Shown here: one piece after another, positions 50,915 to 58,163 of the stretch | Layout: the number at the start of each line of letters is the position of its first letter | How positions within the stretch are numbered: the stretch's first letter is position 1 | From: Candidatus Kaiserbacteria bacterium | GTDB taxonomy: Bacteria > Patescibacteriota > Minisyncoccia > Phycocordibacterales > UBA2100 | Length of the DNA stretch: 58,163 nt | Assembly (NCBI GenBank): GCA_021413775.1 | Contig: JAIOPS010000032.1 | Span: 1-58,163, forward strand | Direction of reading: 5' to 3' | Translations under genes and position numbers: made by a program | Notes under the pieces: generated by a model | What the model saw: only the letters and a program-made list of their open reading frames with translations | Database searches by the model: none | What the model was told of the DNA's origin: nothing

Positions 50915-53422
50915 TCAGTACGAGACGGTCACAGTGCCTGAAGTCTGAACAGACCCGTTCGAATTTGATACGGTGAATTTCGGAGTAAATCTTCCGGGAA
51001 ATTGGTAAGTGTGCGAAAATGTGCCGGTCACCCGGGCGGCAGAGCTCTCCGCCATGGAGAGCGGACTTGCGTAGTAGATTTCATCACCCCACACGACGCT
51101 GTAATTCAGATTTCCTGCTCCCTGATCGAGAACTTTTACAGACCATGTCCCCGTCTGTCCGACCTTCAACGAAGTGGGGGCGCTGAGACTCGTGATTGAA
51201 GGTTTTGTAGCACTTACCGTACCCGTAACTGTTATCTGCACGGAGCCAAGTATCGGACGTTCGCAGTACACCGCTGAGCTCGACCCGGCACTGCACGGGC
51301 CAGTGGACATGACAAGCGCCGTGTACGTACCCGGCGTCGAATACGTGTGTGACCCGGTCGCGCTCAGATTACAGGTACTGCACGTGGGGGCCGGATAGAG
51401 CGTACCGGACGTGCCGTCTCCGTACAGAATCGAAGTTCCCAACGAACTTCCGGGCGCAGCCTCAGATTTAAATGTGACTGTGAGGGGCGCCTGACCCGAT
51501 TGCGGTGAAGCCGTCAACGGGGCGACAGGGTTGGGTGACGCGACCGTGATGGTCCGTTTTTCAGTACTACCGTTGGCATTGCTCACGTAGAGAGTATATG
51601 AGCCGGGCGTAATGAGCTGCTGATATTGCGCACAGAGCTGAGTGCTGTCAGTAACGTCACACGGGCCGACGCTCGAAGGAATCGTATAATAGATAAGCGT
51701 ACCGGCCTCGATTGAGGCGACATGGGATTTCCCGCCGGAACCGAAGTGAACCGTATTATCGGATGTAAATCCCTTACCCTGTATCACGAGTCGAGTACCC
51801 ACGGAGCCGGACGACGGCGAAACACTCGACATGACGGGCGTGCCTGTCGTTCCGCCGCCGACCTTCACAGTTGCAGTCCCGAGCACTGTCGTACCGCAAC
51901 CGCCGGTGCTACCCAGCGCGCAGGCAACGTTTGTTAACGTCTGTGTCAGCGTCGCGGTATAGGTGCCGGCAGAAGAGTACGTGTGTGAATTTACGCCCGG
52001 GGTCACACATGCGTCTGCGGGTGCAAAACAGTATTCAGGCTTCGTACTGGAGCCGTCGCCGAAATCAAGCTTGTAGACCACTTGATTCAATGACAATCCC
52101 CCGCCGACCATGGATGAGAATTTCACCGTGAGCGGAGCGTCGCCGCTTACGGGCGAAGCAGTGAGCAGATTTCTGGTCGAGTCTGTCGCCACAGACACGA
52201 TTGCAGTAATACTGGCCGAGCCGTTGGTGTCCGTTACGATAAACTTCGGCCGATAGGTTCCGGCTCCCTGGTATGTATGGGTGAACGTAGCCGATGAGCG
52301 AACATCCGACGGCGACGCGACAGAAGCCGAGAGAGAATTATCTTCGTCTCCCCAAACAACGGAGTATGAAACATTTCCTGTACCGGACGACGAGACCTTG
52401 AGCCGCCACGTACCGCTCTGGCCCGGTTTCAAAGTCACCGGCCCCTCAACTGCACTGATTACCGGCTTGTCACTCACGGCACCGACGGTAATTCTCGCCG
52501 TACCGACAATGGTACTGAGCGGCTTCTGAACAAACCCGAGAATCGTTCCGCAATCTCCTGAGCACCCTGTGGAGTTAAGAGTCGGATATGCGATATCCGT
52601 GCGATTCAGGGTTGCCGTGTACGTCCCATTGGAGGTATAGGTGTGGGTGACAAACTGCGACGGGCATCTCAGCGGAATGGCATCGCCGGCCGGAAGACAA
52701 TCCACGATCATGTAATTATTCAGAGGCTGCGACGAGCCGTCGCCGAAATCTATCGAGAGATTTTCGGAGGAGACGTAGATCTTGAAGGTCACGGTGAGCG
52801 GAGCGCTTCCCTGCCGAGGTGACGCTGTAAGAGCCCCGTCATCCGCCGGTGTCCCGCAGAGTCTGGCGATAGCCGCTCGTGTTTTCGTGCCTACGAATCC
52901 GTACCCTGTCGTATCGGGCGTGCCGGAGGAAACAACGCCGTTCTTCGCCTGCCAGCGCTGCACTGCACGCAATGTCGCAGGGCCGAAGTAGCCGGTTACG
53001 AGGCCTTCAGGGTATATGGAGGTATCTTGCGCCAAAAATGTCTGCAGCTGCGTTACTTGCCCCCCGGTTGAAGCATCCGAGTCATCTGCAGAAAGGTTAC
53101 GCGTGAGGTTTGTGCAAAAATCCGGCGGCGGTACCACGGTCGGACACGGCGAAAAGGAGCAGTTCGGTCCGTAGCGGCCGACAGCCGTACCGTCAGGGCA
53201 TATCTTTGCTTCCTGTGTGCACGCAATGCGCTGTGAACCGATACCGGAGTTAGAGACGGATGTGCCCGAACCTGATTGTTGCTGAATCTGTGTCTGCAAA
53301 GCGTTGACCTGTGCAAGAAGTCCGTCTATGAGCGATTGTATCGAGGAGTCGGATTGTGCAAACGCGAGTGCCGGCGAAGCGAGAAGCGCTACGCCGAGTA
53401 CAAAACCTGCCTTTTTATACAT
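50915..53422 (-). CDS. Secreted peptidoglycan-binding, multi-PKD/IPT surface protein
   Basis: 835 residues from MYKKAGFVLGVALLASPALA (signal peptide to about 22, FAQ). Coiled segment, a Cys-rich mini-domain (CTQEAKICPDG ... CSFSPC), peptidoglycan-binding domain (about 120-195, VTQLQTFLAQDTSIYPEGLV, GYFGPATLRAVQRWQ). Then several PKD-like domains, each with a (I/L)DFGDGS or VVWGDE strand and a T-HTY turn, and one IPT domain (SSGSVGTRLVIQGKGF). Similar in plan to 4327-6069 and 53515-55674. Probably a wall-attached adhesin or scaffold. Confidence 0.85.
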   Translation of the reverse strand: MYKKAGFVLGVALLASPALAFAQSDSSIQSLIDGLLAQVNALQTQIQQQSGSGTSVSNSGIGSQRIACTQEAKICPDGTAVGRYGPNCSFSPCPTVVPPPDFCTNLTRNLSADDSDASTGGQVTQLQTFLAQDTSIYPEGLVTGYFGPATLRAVQRWQAKNGVVSSGTPDTTGYGFVGTKTRAAIARLCGTPADDGALTASPRQGSAPLTVTFKIYVSSENLSIDFGDGSSQPLNNYMIVDCLPAGDAIPLRCPSQFVTHTYTSNGTYTATLNRTDIAYPTLNSTGCSGDCGTILGFVQKPLSTIVGTARITVGAVSDKPVISAVEGPVTLKPGQSGTWRLKVSSSGTGNVSYSVVWGDEDNSLSASVASPSDVRSSATFTHTYQGAGTYRPKFIVTDTNGSASITAIVSVATDSTRNLLTASPVSGDAPLTVKFSSMVGGGLSLNQVVYKLDFGDGSSTKPEYCFAPADACVTPGVNSHTYSSAGTYTATLTQTLTNVACALGSTGGCGTTVLGTATVKVGGGTTGTPVMSSVSPSSGSVGTRLVIQGKGFTSDNTVHFGSGGKSHVASIEAGTLIYYTIPSSVGPCDVTDSTQLCAQYQQLITPGSYTLYVSNANGSTEKRTITVASPNPVAPLTASPQSGQAPLTVTFKSEAAPGSSLGTSILYGDGTSGTLYPAPTCSTCNLSATGSHTYSTPGTYTALVMSTGPCSAGSSSAVYCERPILGSVQITVTGTVSATKPSITSLSAPTSLKVGQTGTWSVKVLDQGAGNLNYSVVWGDEIYYASPLSMAESSAARVTGTFSHTYQFPGRFTPKFTVSNSNGSVQTSGTVTVSY

Positions 53423-53514
53423 AACCGTACGGTAATAAAGTGACCCGAGTAATAGGCCAATTGTATCAGTGCCCCCGGTGAGCGACGGAAGCACTGTGGA
53501 CACGCTAGAGCACG

Positions 53515-55674
53515 TTAATTGCTTATAACTATCGATGAGACGTCCGTTCTCGAGAGCGAAGCGCCGCGCTTGAGCGTTATGTCGTATGAACCTGACTGCC
53601 CGTACTGATGCGTGTAGGTGCGGGATACGGGAGCCTGAGCGCAATTCGTGGAATGTGTCTGCACGATGTCACTCGAGCCGTCTCCCCAAGAGAGCTGGAA
53701 CCCGGTGCACGAGGTCGGCAAGTCGAACGTCTCCGAGACTGAGAGTGGATTTCCACCGACTGCATACGCAGGAGTGGGCACCGCATACGCATAGTTGTCG
53801 GTCTGCGTACCTGTTACGGTCACGAGGATGGGGACGCCCACCTTGTTCGCGTTGACCGTCTGACCCTGGTAGAGAGTCGCGGTGTACGTGCCCGCACTCT
53901 GGTACGTATGAGTGAAGGAGTACGGGAGAGACGAGTTAAGCGTGATAGGAAGTGCGACGTAGTCCGATCCCCCGTCACCATAGCTGAGAAGGTCGAAGCA
54001 GCCGGTTGCGCACCAGCCCTTATCCTTACTGTTCACGGTTCCCTCGAATTTCACTGAGAGCGGTGCAGTGCCGGTTGTGGGTTCTGCGGCGAATGTTTCG
54101 TTCGGGACATCAGGCGTCGCCGGGACGATTATCGTGAAGACGCCGCTGTCCGCAGATGCGAGCAGCCCGCTCAAACTGCTGACGCCGGCGGAGGATGCGT
54201 AGAGTGTCGCGTGAATCTTATACGAACCGGTAGAAAGTTTTACGCCGCACAATCCTGACGGATACACGGACGGACATGCCTGTGCGCTCGCCTCTGTCGG
54301 CACCGTCCAGGAAATCGAACCGGCGAGGTACGAGCTGATGGCGATGACGTCCGAGGAGCTGATTTTATTGCCGACACCGTCATACAGGTCGAGGACAAGG
54401 GCCGCCCCCGCAGGAATCGTTCCGCTTGTACTCCAGGTAATCGGAACCGTCTGACCCGCATTTATGTTTTGACCGAGGGCAGGCGAGGTTATTTTTATCG
54501 TCGGAGTTGTCGTTGTCGCGACAGTCGGTGCCTGCGGCCCGTTGATGAGCAGGGTCGCCGTAGACTGATGCCCGCCGGACGAAAGGCGCACGACGTAGCT
54601 TCCGCCGTAGGTATACGTGTGCGTGTACGTTTGCTGGAGAGGTGCGCATGCGTTCACGGAGAGCGGAATTGACTGCGGCGCAGTGCCGTCTCCCCAATCA
54701 AGAGTAAAGAGGGCGATTGAGCACGAGCCGAGGGAATTGATGGTCGTTTGCACCGAAACAGTGAGCGGTGCATTGCCGGTAACCGGTGTCACCTGCATGA
54801 AACCGTCAACAACGTCGGGGGTGCCGGATGTCCCGCCGGTGCCTGTCGTACCGGTAGACCCCGATGAACAGCGGAGCATCATTGCCGAAGCCGTCCGGGG
54901 ACCCACCTGTCCGAAGCCGGTGGAAGCCGAATCGCCTGAAGAGACGATGCTGTATTTTATCTGCCATCGCTGGACTGCGGCCTCAGTGAGAGAACCGTAA
55001 TATCCGGAGATTGTACCTTCGGGGTATACGCTGCGGTCGCTCGCAAGAAACTGTTGCAATTGTGTCACGTCAGTTCCGCTCATGCCGGGCTTGAGAATTC
55101 TGCCGAAATTCGGACAGGTACTTGAATATGTCACACCGGGAGATACCGTGCCTGAGGACGTGCCTCCGCGGAGCGTCGCGAGAAGTTGTTGTAACTGAAC
55201 AACCTGCGCGAGTAGCGCTTGTGCCTGATTTGAGACACTCGTCGTGGTTGTGGTATTCGTACCGGCGTACGGATTCGGAACGGTGGTCTGCACCGTCGTC
55301 TGAGTAGGTACCGGTGTCTGGACCAACGATGAGAGCACCCGGACAGCGCCTGCCATTCCCTGTCCGTTTATCGCTCCGAGCGTTTTGTCGTAGTACCGGT
55401 ATTCTCCGAGCTGCGTAAATGTGAGCATGTACGCATTTCCGGGAACAATCGGCCCACTGTCGAACGAGTTGTTGTCCGCGGTAACAGTGTGCGAAACCTT
55501 GCCGTCATTGAGCCATGTCACCGTATCTCCGGGGGCGATATCGAGTACCTGTTTTTGAAAATAATTATCGCCGATTGTTACTGTGGCGTTGGCGGCAAAA
55601 ACTGCCTGCGGCACAAAGGTAAGAGCACAGGCGAAAAGAATCGCGACCGGGGCCGAGAAATATATTGTACGCAT
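53515..55674 (-). CDS. Secreted cupredoxin-like, peptidoglycan-binding, PKD surface protein
   Basis: 719 residues. Signal peptide (1-27, VFAA), then a cupredoxin-like domain (about 29-115: GDTVTWLNDGKVSHTVTADN, EYRYYDKTLGAINGQGMAG). The blue-copper Cys and second His are absent, so copper binding is doubtful. Next a Thr/Gln-rich coil, a peptidoglycan-binding domain (VTQLQQFLASDRSVYPEGTI), PKD domains, a Kre9/KNH-like Ig segment (ITSPALGQNINAGQTVPITW) and further PKD domains with WGDGS/SYGDGGSD. GAGAAT with TGC before it lies exactly 6 nt before the ATG. Confidence 0.85.
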   Translation of the reverse strand: MRTIYFSAPVAILFACALTFVPQAVFAANATVTIGDNYFQKQVLDIAPGDTVTWLNDGKVSHTVTADNNSFDSGPIVPGNAYMLTFTQLGEYRYYDKTLGAINGQGMAGAVRVLSSLVQTPVPTQTTVQTTVPNPYAGTNTTTTTSVSNQAQALLAQVVQLQQLLATLRGGTSSGTVSPGVTYSSTCPNFGRILKPGMSGTDVTQLQQFLASDRSVYPEGTISGYYGSLTEAAVQRWQIKYSIVSSGDSASTGFGQVGPRTASAMMLRCSSGSTGTTGTGGTSGTPDVVDGFMQVTPVTGNAPLTVSVQTTINSLGSCSIALFTLDWGDGTAPQSIPLSVNACAPLQQTYTHTYTYGGSYVVRLSSGGHQSTATLLINGPQAPTVATTTTPTIKITSPALGQNINAGQTVPITWSTSGTIPAGAALVLDLYDGVGNKISSSDVIAISSYLAGSISWTVPTEASAQACPSVYPSGLCGVKLSTGSYKIHATLYASSAGVSSLSGLLASADSGVFTIIVPATPDVPNETFAAEPTTGTAPLSVKFEGTVNSKDKGWCATGCFDLLSYGDGGSDYVALPITLNSSLPYSFTHTYQSAGTYTATLYQGQTVNANKVGVPILVTVTGTQTDNYAYAVPTPAYAVGGNPLSVSETFDLPTSCTGFQLSWGDGSSDIVQTHSTNCAQAPVSRTYTHQYGQSGSYDITLKRGASLSRTDVSSIVISN

Positions 55675-55731
55675 AGGTCTATTCTCGCACGGCCCGGGCT
55701 CCGCACAATGCGACTGTGCACAGACCGGATT

Positions 55732-56193
55732 TTATTGCGTACCGAGCCTCTCGAGTGCCGCTTCCGCGTAATAGCGGATATTCGGGAGCAATTCCATGGC
55801 TGCGAGCTCATCTTTCGTGACCCACATCCACACATCGTCGGGCTTTTCGGGCACAACGGCATCGGAGTCCGACGTCGCAAAATAGACGAGCACAATATGC
55901 TCGTGCGTTTCATTGACGCGGTGTCTTCCCAAAGCGGCCGGCGGTATGAGCTCATTCCAATTCTCTTCTACGCTCGTGAATCGCCGGTCGCGTGCATCCA
56001 AAACAACATCAAGCCCCACCTCCTCCTTGACCTCCCGTATCGCAGTCTGCGTGGGGTCTTCGTCGAGCTCAACATGGCCTCCGACCGAGAGCCACACGCT
56101 GCCGAATTTTTCATGCCGTCTCAGCAGCACTTTGTTTTTGTGCACAATGAAAACCTCAGTCGTGAAATCCATTTTCTCGTGGATGTGCGCCAT
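55732..56193 (-). CDS. Nudix hydrolase
   Basis: 153 residues. The Nudix box GGHVELDEDPTQTAIREV-KEEVGL is intact with both metal-binding Glu pairs. It hydrolyses nucleoside diphosphate derivatives linked to X; which one is unknown. It begins 4 nt before the stop of the small membrane gene region, so the two are adjacent on the minus strand. Confidence 0.9.
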   Translation of the reverse strand: MAHIHEKMDFTTEVFIVHKNKVLLRRHEKFGSVWLSVGGHVELDEDPTQTAIREVKEEVGLDVVLDARDRRFTSVEENWNELIPPAALGRHRVNETHEHIVLVYFATSDSDAVVPEKPDDVWMWVTKDELAAMELLPNIRYYAEAALERLGTQ

Positions 56194-56197
56194 ACTT

Positions 56198-56443
56198 CTA
56201 GATGAGCCAGTAATTCACGACTCCGCCGATGAGAATGAGCGTGATGAGAATCGTCGTGATGAAAATGCCTATCTGGTCCGCTTCTTTCCACGCCTTGTAT
56301 GAGCTGTAAAGCCAGAATATTTCCGACGCCAGGTTGAACAGAAGACCGTATGCGGGAAGTTTGAATGCGGTGAACAGGAACCCGAGCATCGTAAAGCCGA
56401 TGAGCCCGACCTGCATAAACGTATTGAAATTCTTGCCGTACAT
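56198..56443 (-). CDS. Small three-helix membrane protein, PQ-loop/SemiSWEET-like
   Basis: 81 residues from MYGKNFNTFMQVGLIGFTML, three hydrophobic helices. FLFTAFKLPAYGLLFNLASE then WLYSSYKAWKEADQIG resembles the compact SemiSWEET/PQ-loop layout, but the PQ pair reads LP-A, so the assignment is tentative. The longer frame runs through tRNA-Ile and is impossible; TGG-TAGCAT lies 7 nt upstream of this ATG. Confidence 0.55.
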   Translation of the reverse strand: MYGKNFNTFMQVGLIGFTMLGFLFTAFKLPAYGLLFNLASEIFWLYSSYKAWKEADQIGIFITTILITLILIGGVVNYWLI

Positions 56444-56469
56444 GGGAGCAATGCTACCACGGCCGTTTG

Positions 56470-56520
56470 TCCGCCCTCTTGGATTCGCCTGTCCCTTGCG
56501 GGAACCAAGGACCCTCGAGG
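56470..56520 (-). pseudogene. 3' half-copy of tRNA-Ile with T-loop insertion
   Basis: Matches tRNA-Ile positions 39-74 exactly except for an insertion of about 14 nt in the T-loop (minus strand CCGCAAGGGACAGG). The insert resembles the linker CGCGAGGACAG of the hairpin repeats. Not a functional tRNA on its own. Confidence 0.75.
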
Positions 56521-56564
56521 ATATTTCATGCGGAAGGCTCGTTCGGGTCAACTGCAAATGTCCG

Positions 56565-56638
56565 TCCGCCCTCTTGGATTCGAACCAAGGACCCTCGAGG
56601 TATAAGCTCGATGCTCTAACCAACTGAGCTAAGGGCGG
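56565..56638 (-). tRNA. tRNA-Ile (UAU)
   Basis: Acceptor CCGCCCT/AGGGCGG, D-loop AGTTGGTTA, anticodon arm TCGAG-CTTATAC-CTCGA (anticodon TAT), T-loop TTCGAAT, discriminator A. UAU reads AUA without needing lysidine. Bacteria usually read AUA with a CAU tRNA modified by TilS. Confidence 0.92.
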
Positions 56639-56671
56639 ACGCACATTTTCAATGACCGCTCACTGCCTTCC

Positions 56672-56708
56672 ATAAGCTCGATGCTCTAACCAACTGAGCT
56701 AAGGGCGG
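56672..56708 (-). pseudogene. 5' half-copy of tRNA-Ile
   Basis: 37 nt identical to positions 1-37 of the full tRNA-Ile, ending exactly at the third anticodon base. TATAAT (56723-56718) lies 9 nt upstream, so this fragment is the first transcribed part of the locus. Confidence 0.8.
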
Positions 56709-56717
56709 TGAAGCCAG

Positions 56718-56723
56718 ATTATA
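56718..56723 (-). promoter_or_regulatory. -10 element of the tRNA-Ile locus
   Basis: TATAAT followed by CTGGCTTCA and then the 5' half-copy. The complete tRNA is transcribed about 70 nt downstream. Confidence 0.6.
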
Positions 56724-56726
56724 GAA

Positions 56727-57863
56727 CTATCGGATGACTTTTGCGACCGTCTTCGCCACGCGCTTATCGAACATGTCCGGAATAATCCGCGCCGCCGTCG
56801 GCTTAGCGACCAGCTTCGCGATGGCGTGCGCGGCCTTCACTTTCATGTCGTCCGTAATTTTTGTAACCTTGTGGTCGAGTGCTCCGCGAAAAATCCCCGG
56901 AAACGCGAGCGAGTTATTTATCTGATTCGGATAATCCGAGCGCCCTGTCGCGATAATCCGCGCTCCGCCCCGCTTCGCCTCCTCCGGTGATATCTCCGGT
57001 GTCGGATTCGCCATCGCGAAGACGATGGCGTCTTTATTCATAAGCCGGATGTCCGCTGCGGTAGCGAGGCCCGGACCGGACACGCCGAGGAGTACGTCGG
57101 CGCCTTCGAGCGCTTCATGCAATCCGCCTTTGAGATGCTGCGGATTCGTAAATTGTGCGAGCATTTTTTTGTGCGCTTCCGGCCGGGTGGCATCAATGAT
57201 TCCGTGACGGTCGAGCATGAGGATGTGGCGCGCACCCGCACGGTGCAGCAAATTCGCGGTCGCGGTGCCGGCGGCTCCGGCGCCGGAGATGACTATTTTT
57301 GCGGTTTCAATTTTTTTCTTCACGACCTTGAACGCATTGATGAGTCCGGCGAGAACGACGATTGCCGTGCCGTGCTGGTCGTCATGCATAACGGGAATAT
57401 TGAGAGCCTCAACGACACGGCGCTCGATTTCGAAGCAGCGGGGAGCCGAGAAATCTTCGAGATTGATGCCGCCGAATGCGGGTGCGATGCGGATAATAGT
57501 ATCCACAATCTCATCCGTATTCTGTGTATCCAGTACAATCGGCACCGCATCCACATCGGCAAACGTTTTAAAGAGCGCGCACTTCCCTTCCATGACAGGG
57601 AGAGCTCCCAGGGCGCCGATGTTGCCGAGACCGAGTACCGCCGAACCGTCCGAGATAACGGCGACCATCCTGCCTTTCATCGTGTATTCGCGTGCGAGAT
57701 GAGGGTTCTTTGCAACGAGCGACGACACCGCGGCAACTCCCGGCGTGTACACGAGAGAAAGGTCCGCGCGATTACGGACGGGAGCCGCCGGGACGACTCT
57801 GATTTTCCCTCGCAGCTTCTTATGCAGTGCGAGGGCTTTCTTGCTGTTATCGTGTGATGCCAT
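56727..57863 (-). CDS. NAD(P)-dependent malic enzyme
   Basis: 378 residues, the short bacterial form. YTPGVAAVSSLVAKNP carries the catalytic Tyr. GLGNIGALGALPVMEGKCAL, MHDDQHGTAIVVLAGL with metal-binding Asp, ISGAGAAGTATANLL for the cofactor and FAMANPTPEISPEEA complete the match. It decarboxylates malate to pyruvate. Coenzyme preference is not clear. It begins just after the dihydroorotase-like gene stop, with AGAGGA 8 nt before the ATG. Confidence 0.93.
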   Translation of the reverse strand: MASHDNSKKALALHKKLRGKIRVVPAAPVRNRADLSLVYTPGVAAVSSLVAKNPHLAREYTMKGRMVAVISDGSAVLGLGNIGALGALPVMEGKCALFKTFADVDAVPIVLDTQNTDEIVDTIIRIAPAFGGINLEDFSAPRCFEIERRVVEALNIPVMHDDQHGTAIVVLAGLINAFKVVKKKIETAKIVISGAGAAGTATANLLHRAGARHILMLDRHGIIDATRPEAHKKMLAQFTNPQHLKGGLHEALEGADVLLGVSGPGLATAADIRLMNKDAIVFAMANPTPEISPEEAKRGGARIIATGRSDYPNQINNSLAFPGIFRGALDHKVTKITDDMKVKAAHAIAKLVAKPTAARIIPDMFDKRVAKTVAKVIR

Positions 57864-57869
57864 ATTCCT

Positions 57870-58163
57870 CTAGTATCTGACCCCGCGAACGAACACCGCT
57901 TCGAGTGCTCCGGGGAGCATCCTCCCTTCGAGCGGAGACCACTTTACTTTGGTCCGCAAATCATCGCGAAGCACTGTTGTCGTCTTCTTCAGATTCAATA
58001 CGGTAAGCGAACCGACGAAACCCTTTTTGATTTCACCGAACCCTTTGCCGAAGTCCACACCGGGAAACTGCCGCTTGAGGTGCGGATTCACGAATCTGCC
58101 CGGCATATATGCGGACGCACTCGCAATACGTTGCGGGGAAAATCCGTGCTCTTTCATGAGCCA
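57870..58163 (-). CDS. Dihydroorotase-like amidohydrolase, C-terminal part
   Basis: At least 97 residues; the N-terminus lies beyond the right edge (two more codons, W-L, precede the first visible Met). GSLTVLNLKKTTTVLRDDLR then WSPLEGRMLPGALEAVFVRG is the typical C-terminal beta-sandwich of dihydroorotase/cyclic amidohydrolases (substrates: dihydroorotate, hydantoins). With pyrG elsewhere in the window this fits pyrimidine synthesis, but the metal centre is not visible. Confidence 0.75.
   Translation of the reverse strand, partial: WLMKEHGFSPQRIASASAYMPGRFVNPHLKRQFPGVDFGKGFGEIKKGFVGSLTVLNLKKTTTVLRDDLRTKVKWSPLEGRMLPGALEAVFVRGVRY

Noticed and set aside
56521..56671. Group I or group II intron in tRNA-Ile
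   Set aside because: The segment between the halves is only 151 nt and half of it is a complete tRNA. No intron core or ORF is recognisable, so it is reported as a nested copy instead.

Overview
The window looks like a piece of a Patescibacteria/CPR chromosome, most likely Parcubacteria (Kaiserbacteria-like). That placement is inferred from the sequence alone: tightly packed genes, many shortened versions of core enzymes (MurI, RF2, IMP dehydrogenase), a full type IV pilus locus, many secreted Ig/PKD/IPT proteins with peptidoglycan-binding domains, many tiny membrane or acidic proteins, tRNA genes without encoded CCA, and standard-code TGA stops. No rRNA, phage, transposase or CRISPR array is visible.

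Layout. 1-3193: minus-strand run of four exported proteins with cupredoxin/YtkA-like or His/Met-rich features, probably metal related. 3243-7861: PHA-granule-like protein, SanA-like DUF218 protein, a large surface protein with a PTY repeat, and a 14-helix MFS exporter. 7910-14462: GIY-YIG protein, HI0933-type flavoprotein, cyclophilin, TruB, a glycosidase, a GAF hybrid histidine kinase and a YdeI-like protein. 14497-24502: tRNA-Gln, CapA-like protein, IMP dehydrogenase, endo/exonuclease/phosphatase, PyrG, FtsX-FtsE, an esterase, RF2, two tRNA-Thr genes and an HD protein. 24547-27557: tRNA-Asp, tRNA-Met and initiator tRNA with tiny membrane proteins and hairpin-rich repeats between them. 27582-31355: GatA, GatC and LigA. 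31403-42754: type IV pilus locus, transcribed pilM-N-O-P-B-response regulator-pilT-pilC-pilin-pilD and four minor pilins. 42797-50894: PhhB, ComF, tRNA-Ser, an orphan gene with a classical SD, MurI-MurD, aminotransferase, holin-like protein and RecG. 50915-58163: two large surface proteins, Nudix, a small membrane protein, a tRNA-Ile(UAU) locus with half-copies on both sides, malic enzyme and the end of a dihydroorotase-like gene.

How the genes work together. The pilus locus supplies assembly, retraction, pilin processing and a single-domain response regulator inside the operon. The three large secreted proteins and the exported operon describe the cell surface. The rest is cell wall (MurD/MurI), division (FtsEX), nucleotide (PyrG, IMPDH, DHOase) and translation (RF2, GatCA, TruB, tRNAs) housekeeping.

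Four observations deserve most attention. First, a genome-wide start signal: 17 genes have a -10-like hexamer exactly 6 nt before the ATG and 7 more have 7 nt, which predicts leaderless mRNAs. Second, a family of short modular hairpin repeats sits beside tRNA genes. Third, the initiator tRNA has an abnormal elbow (G55, no GG in the D-loop). Fourth, the tRNA-Ile(UAU) gene lies between two halves of a second copy split at the canonical 37/38 intron position.
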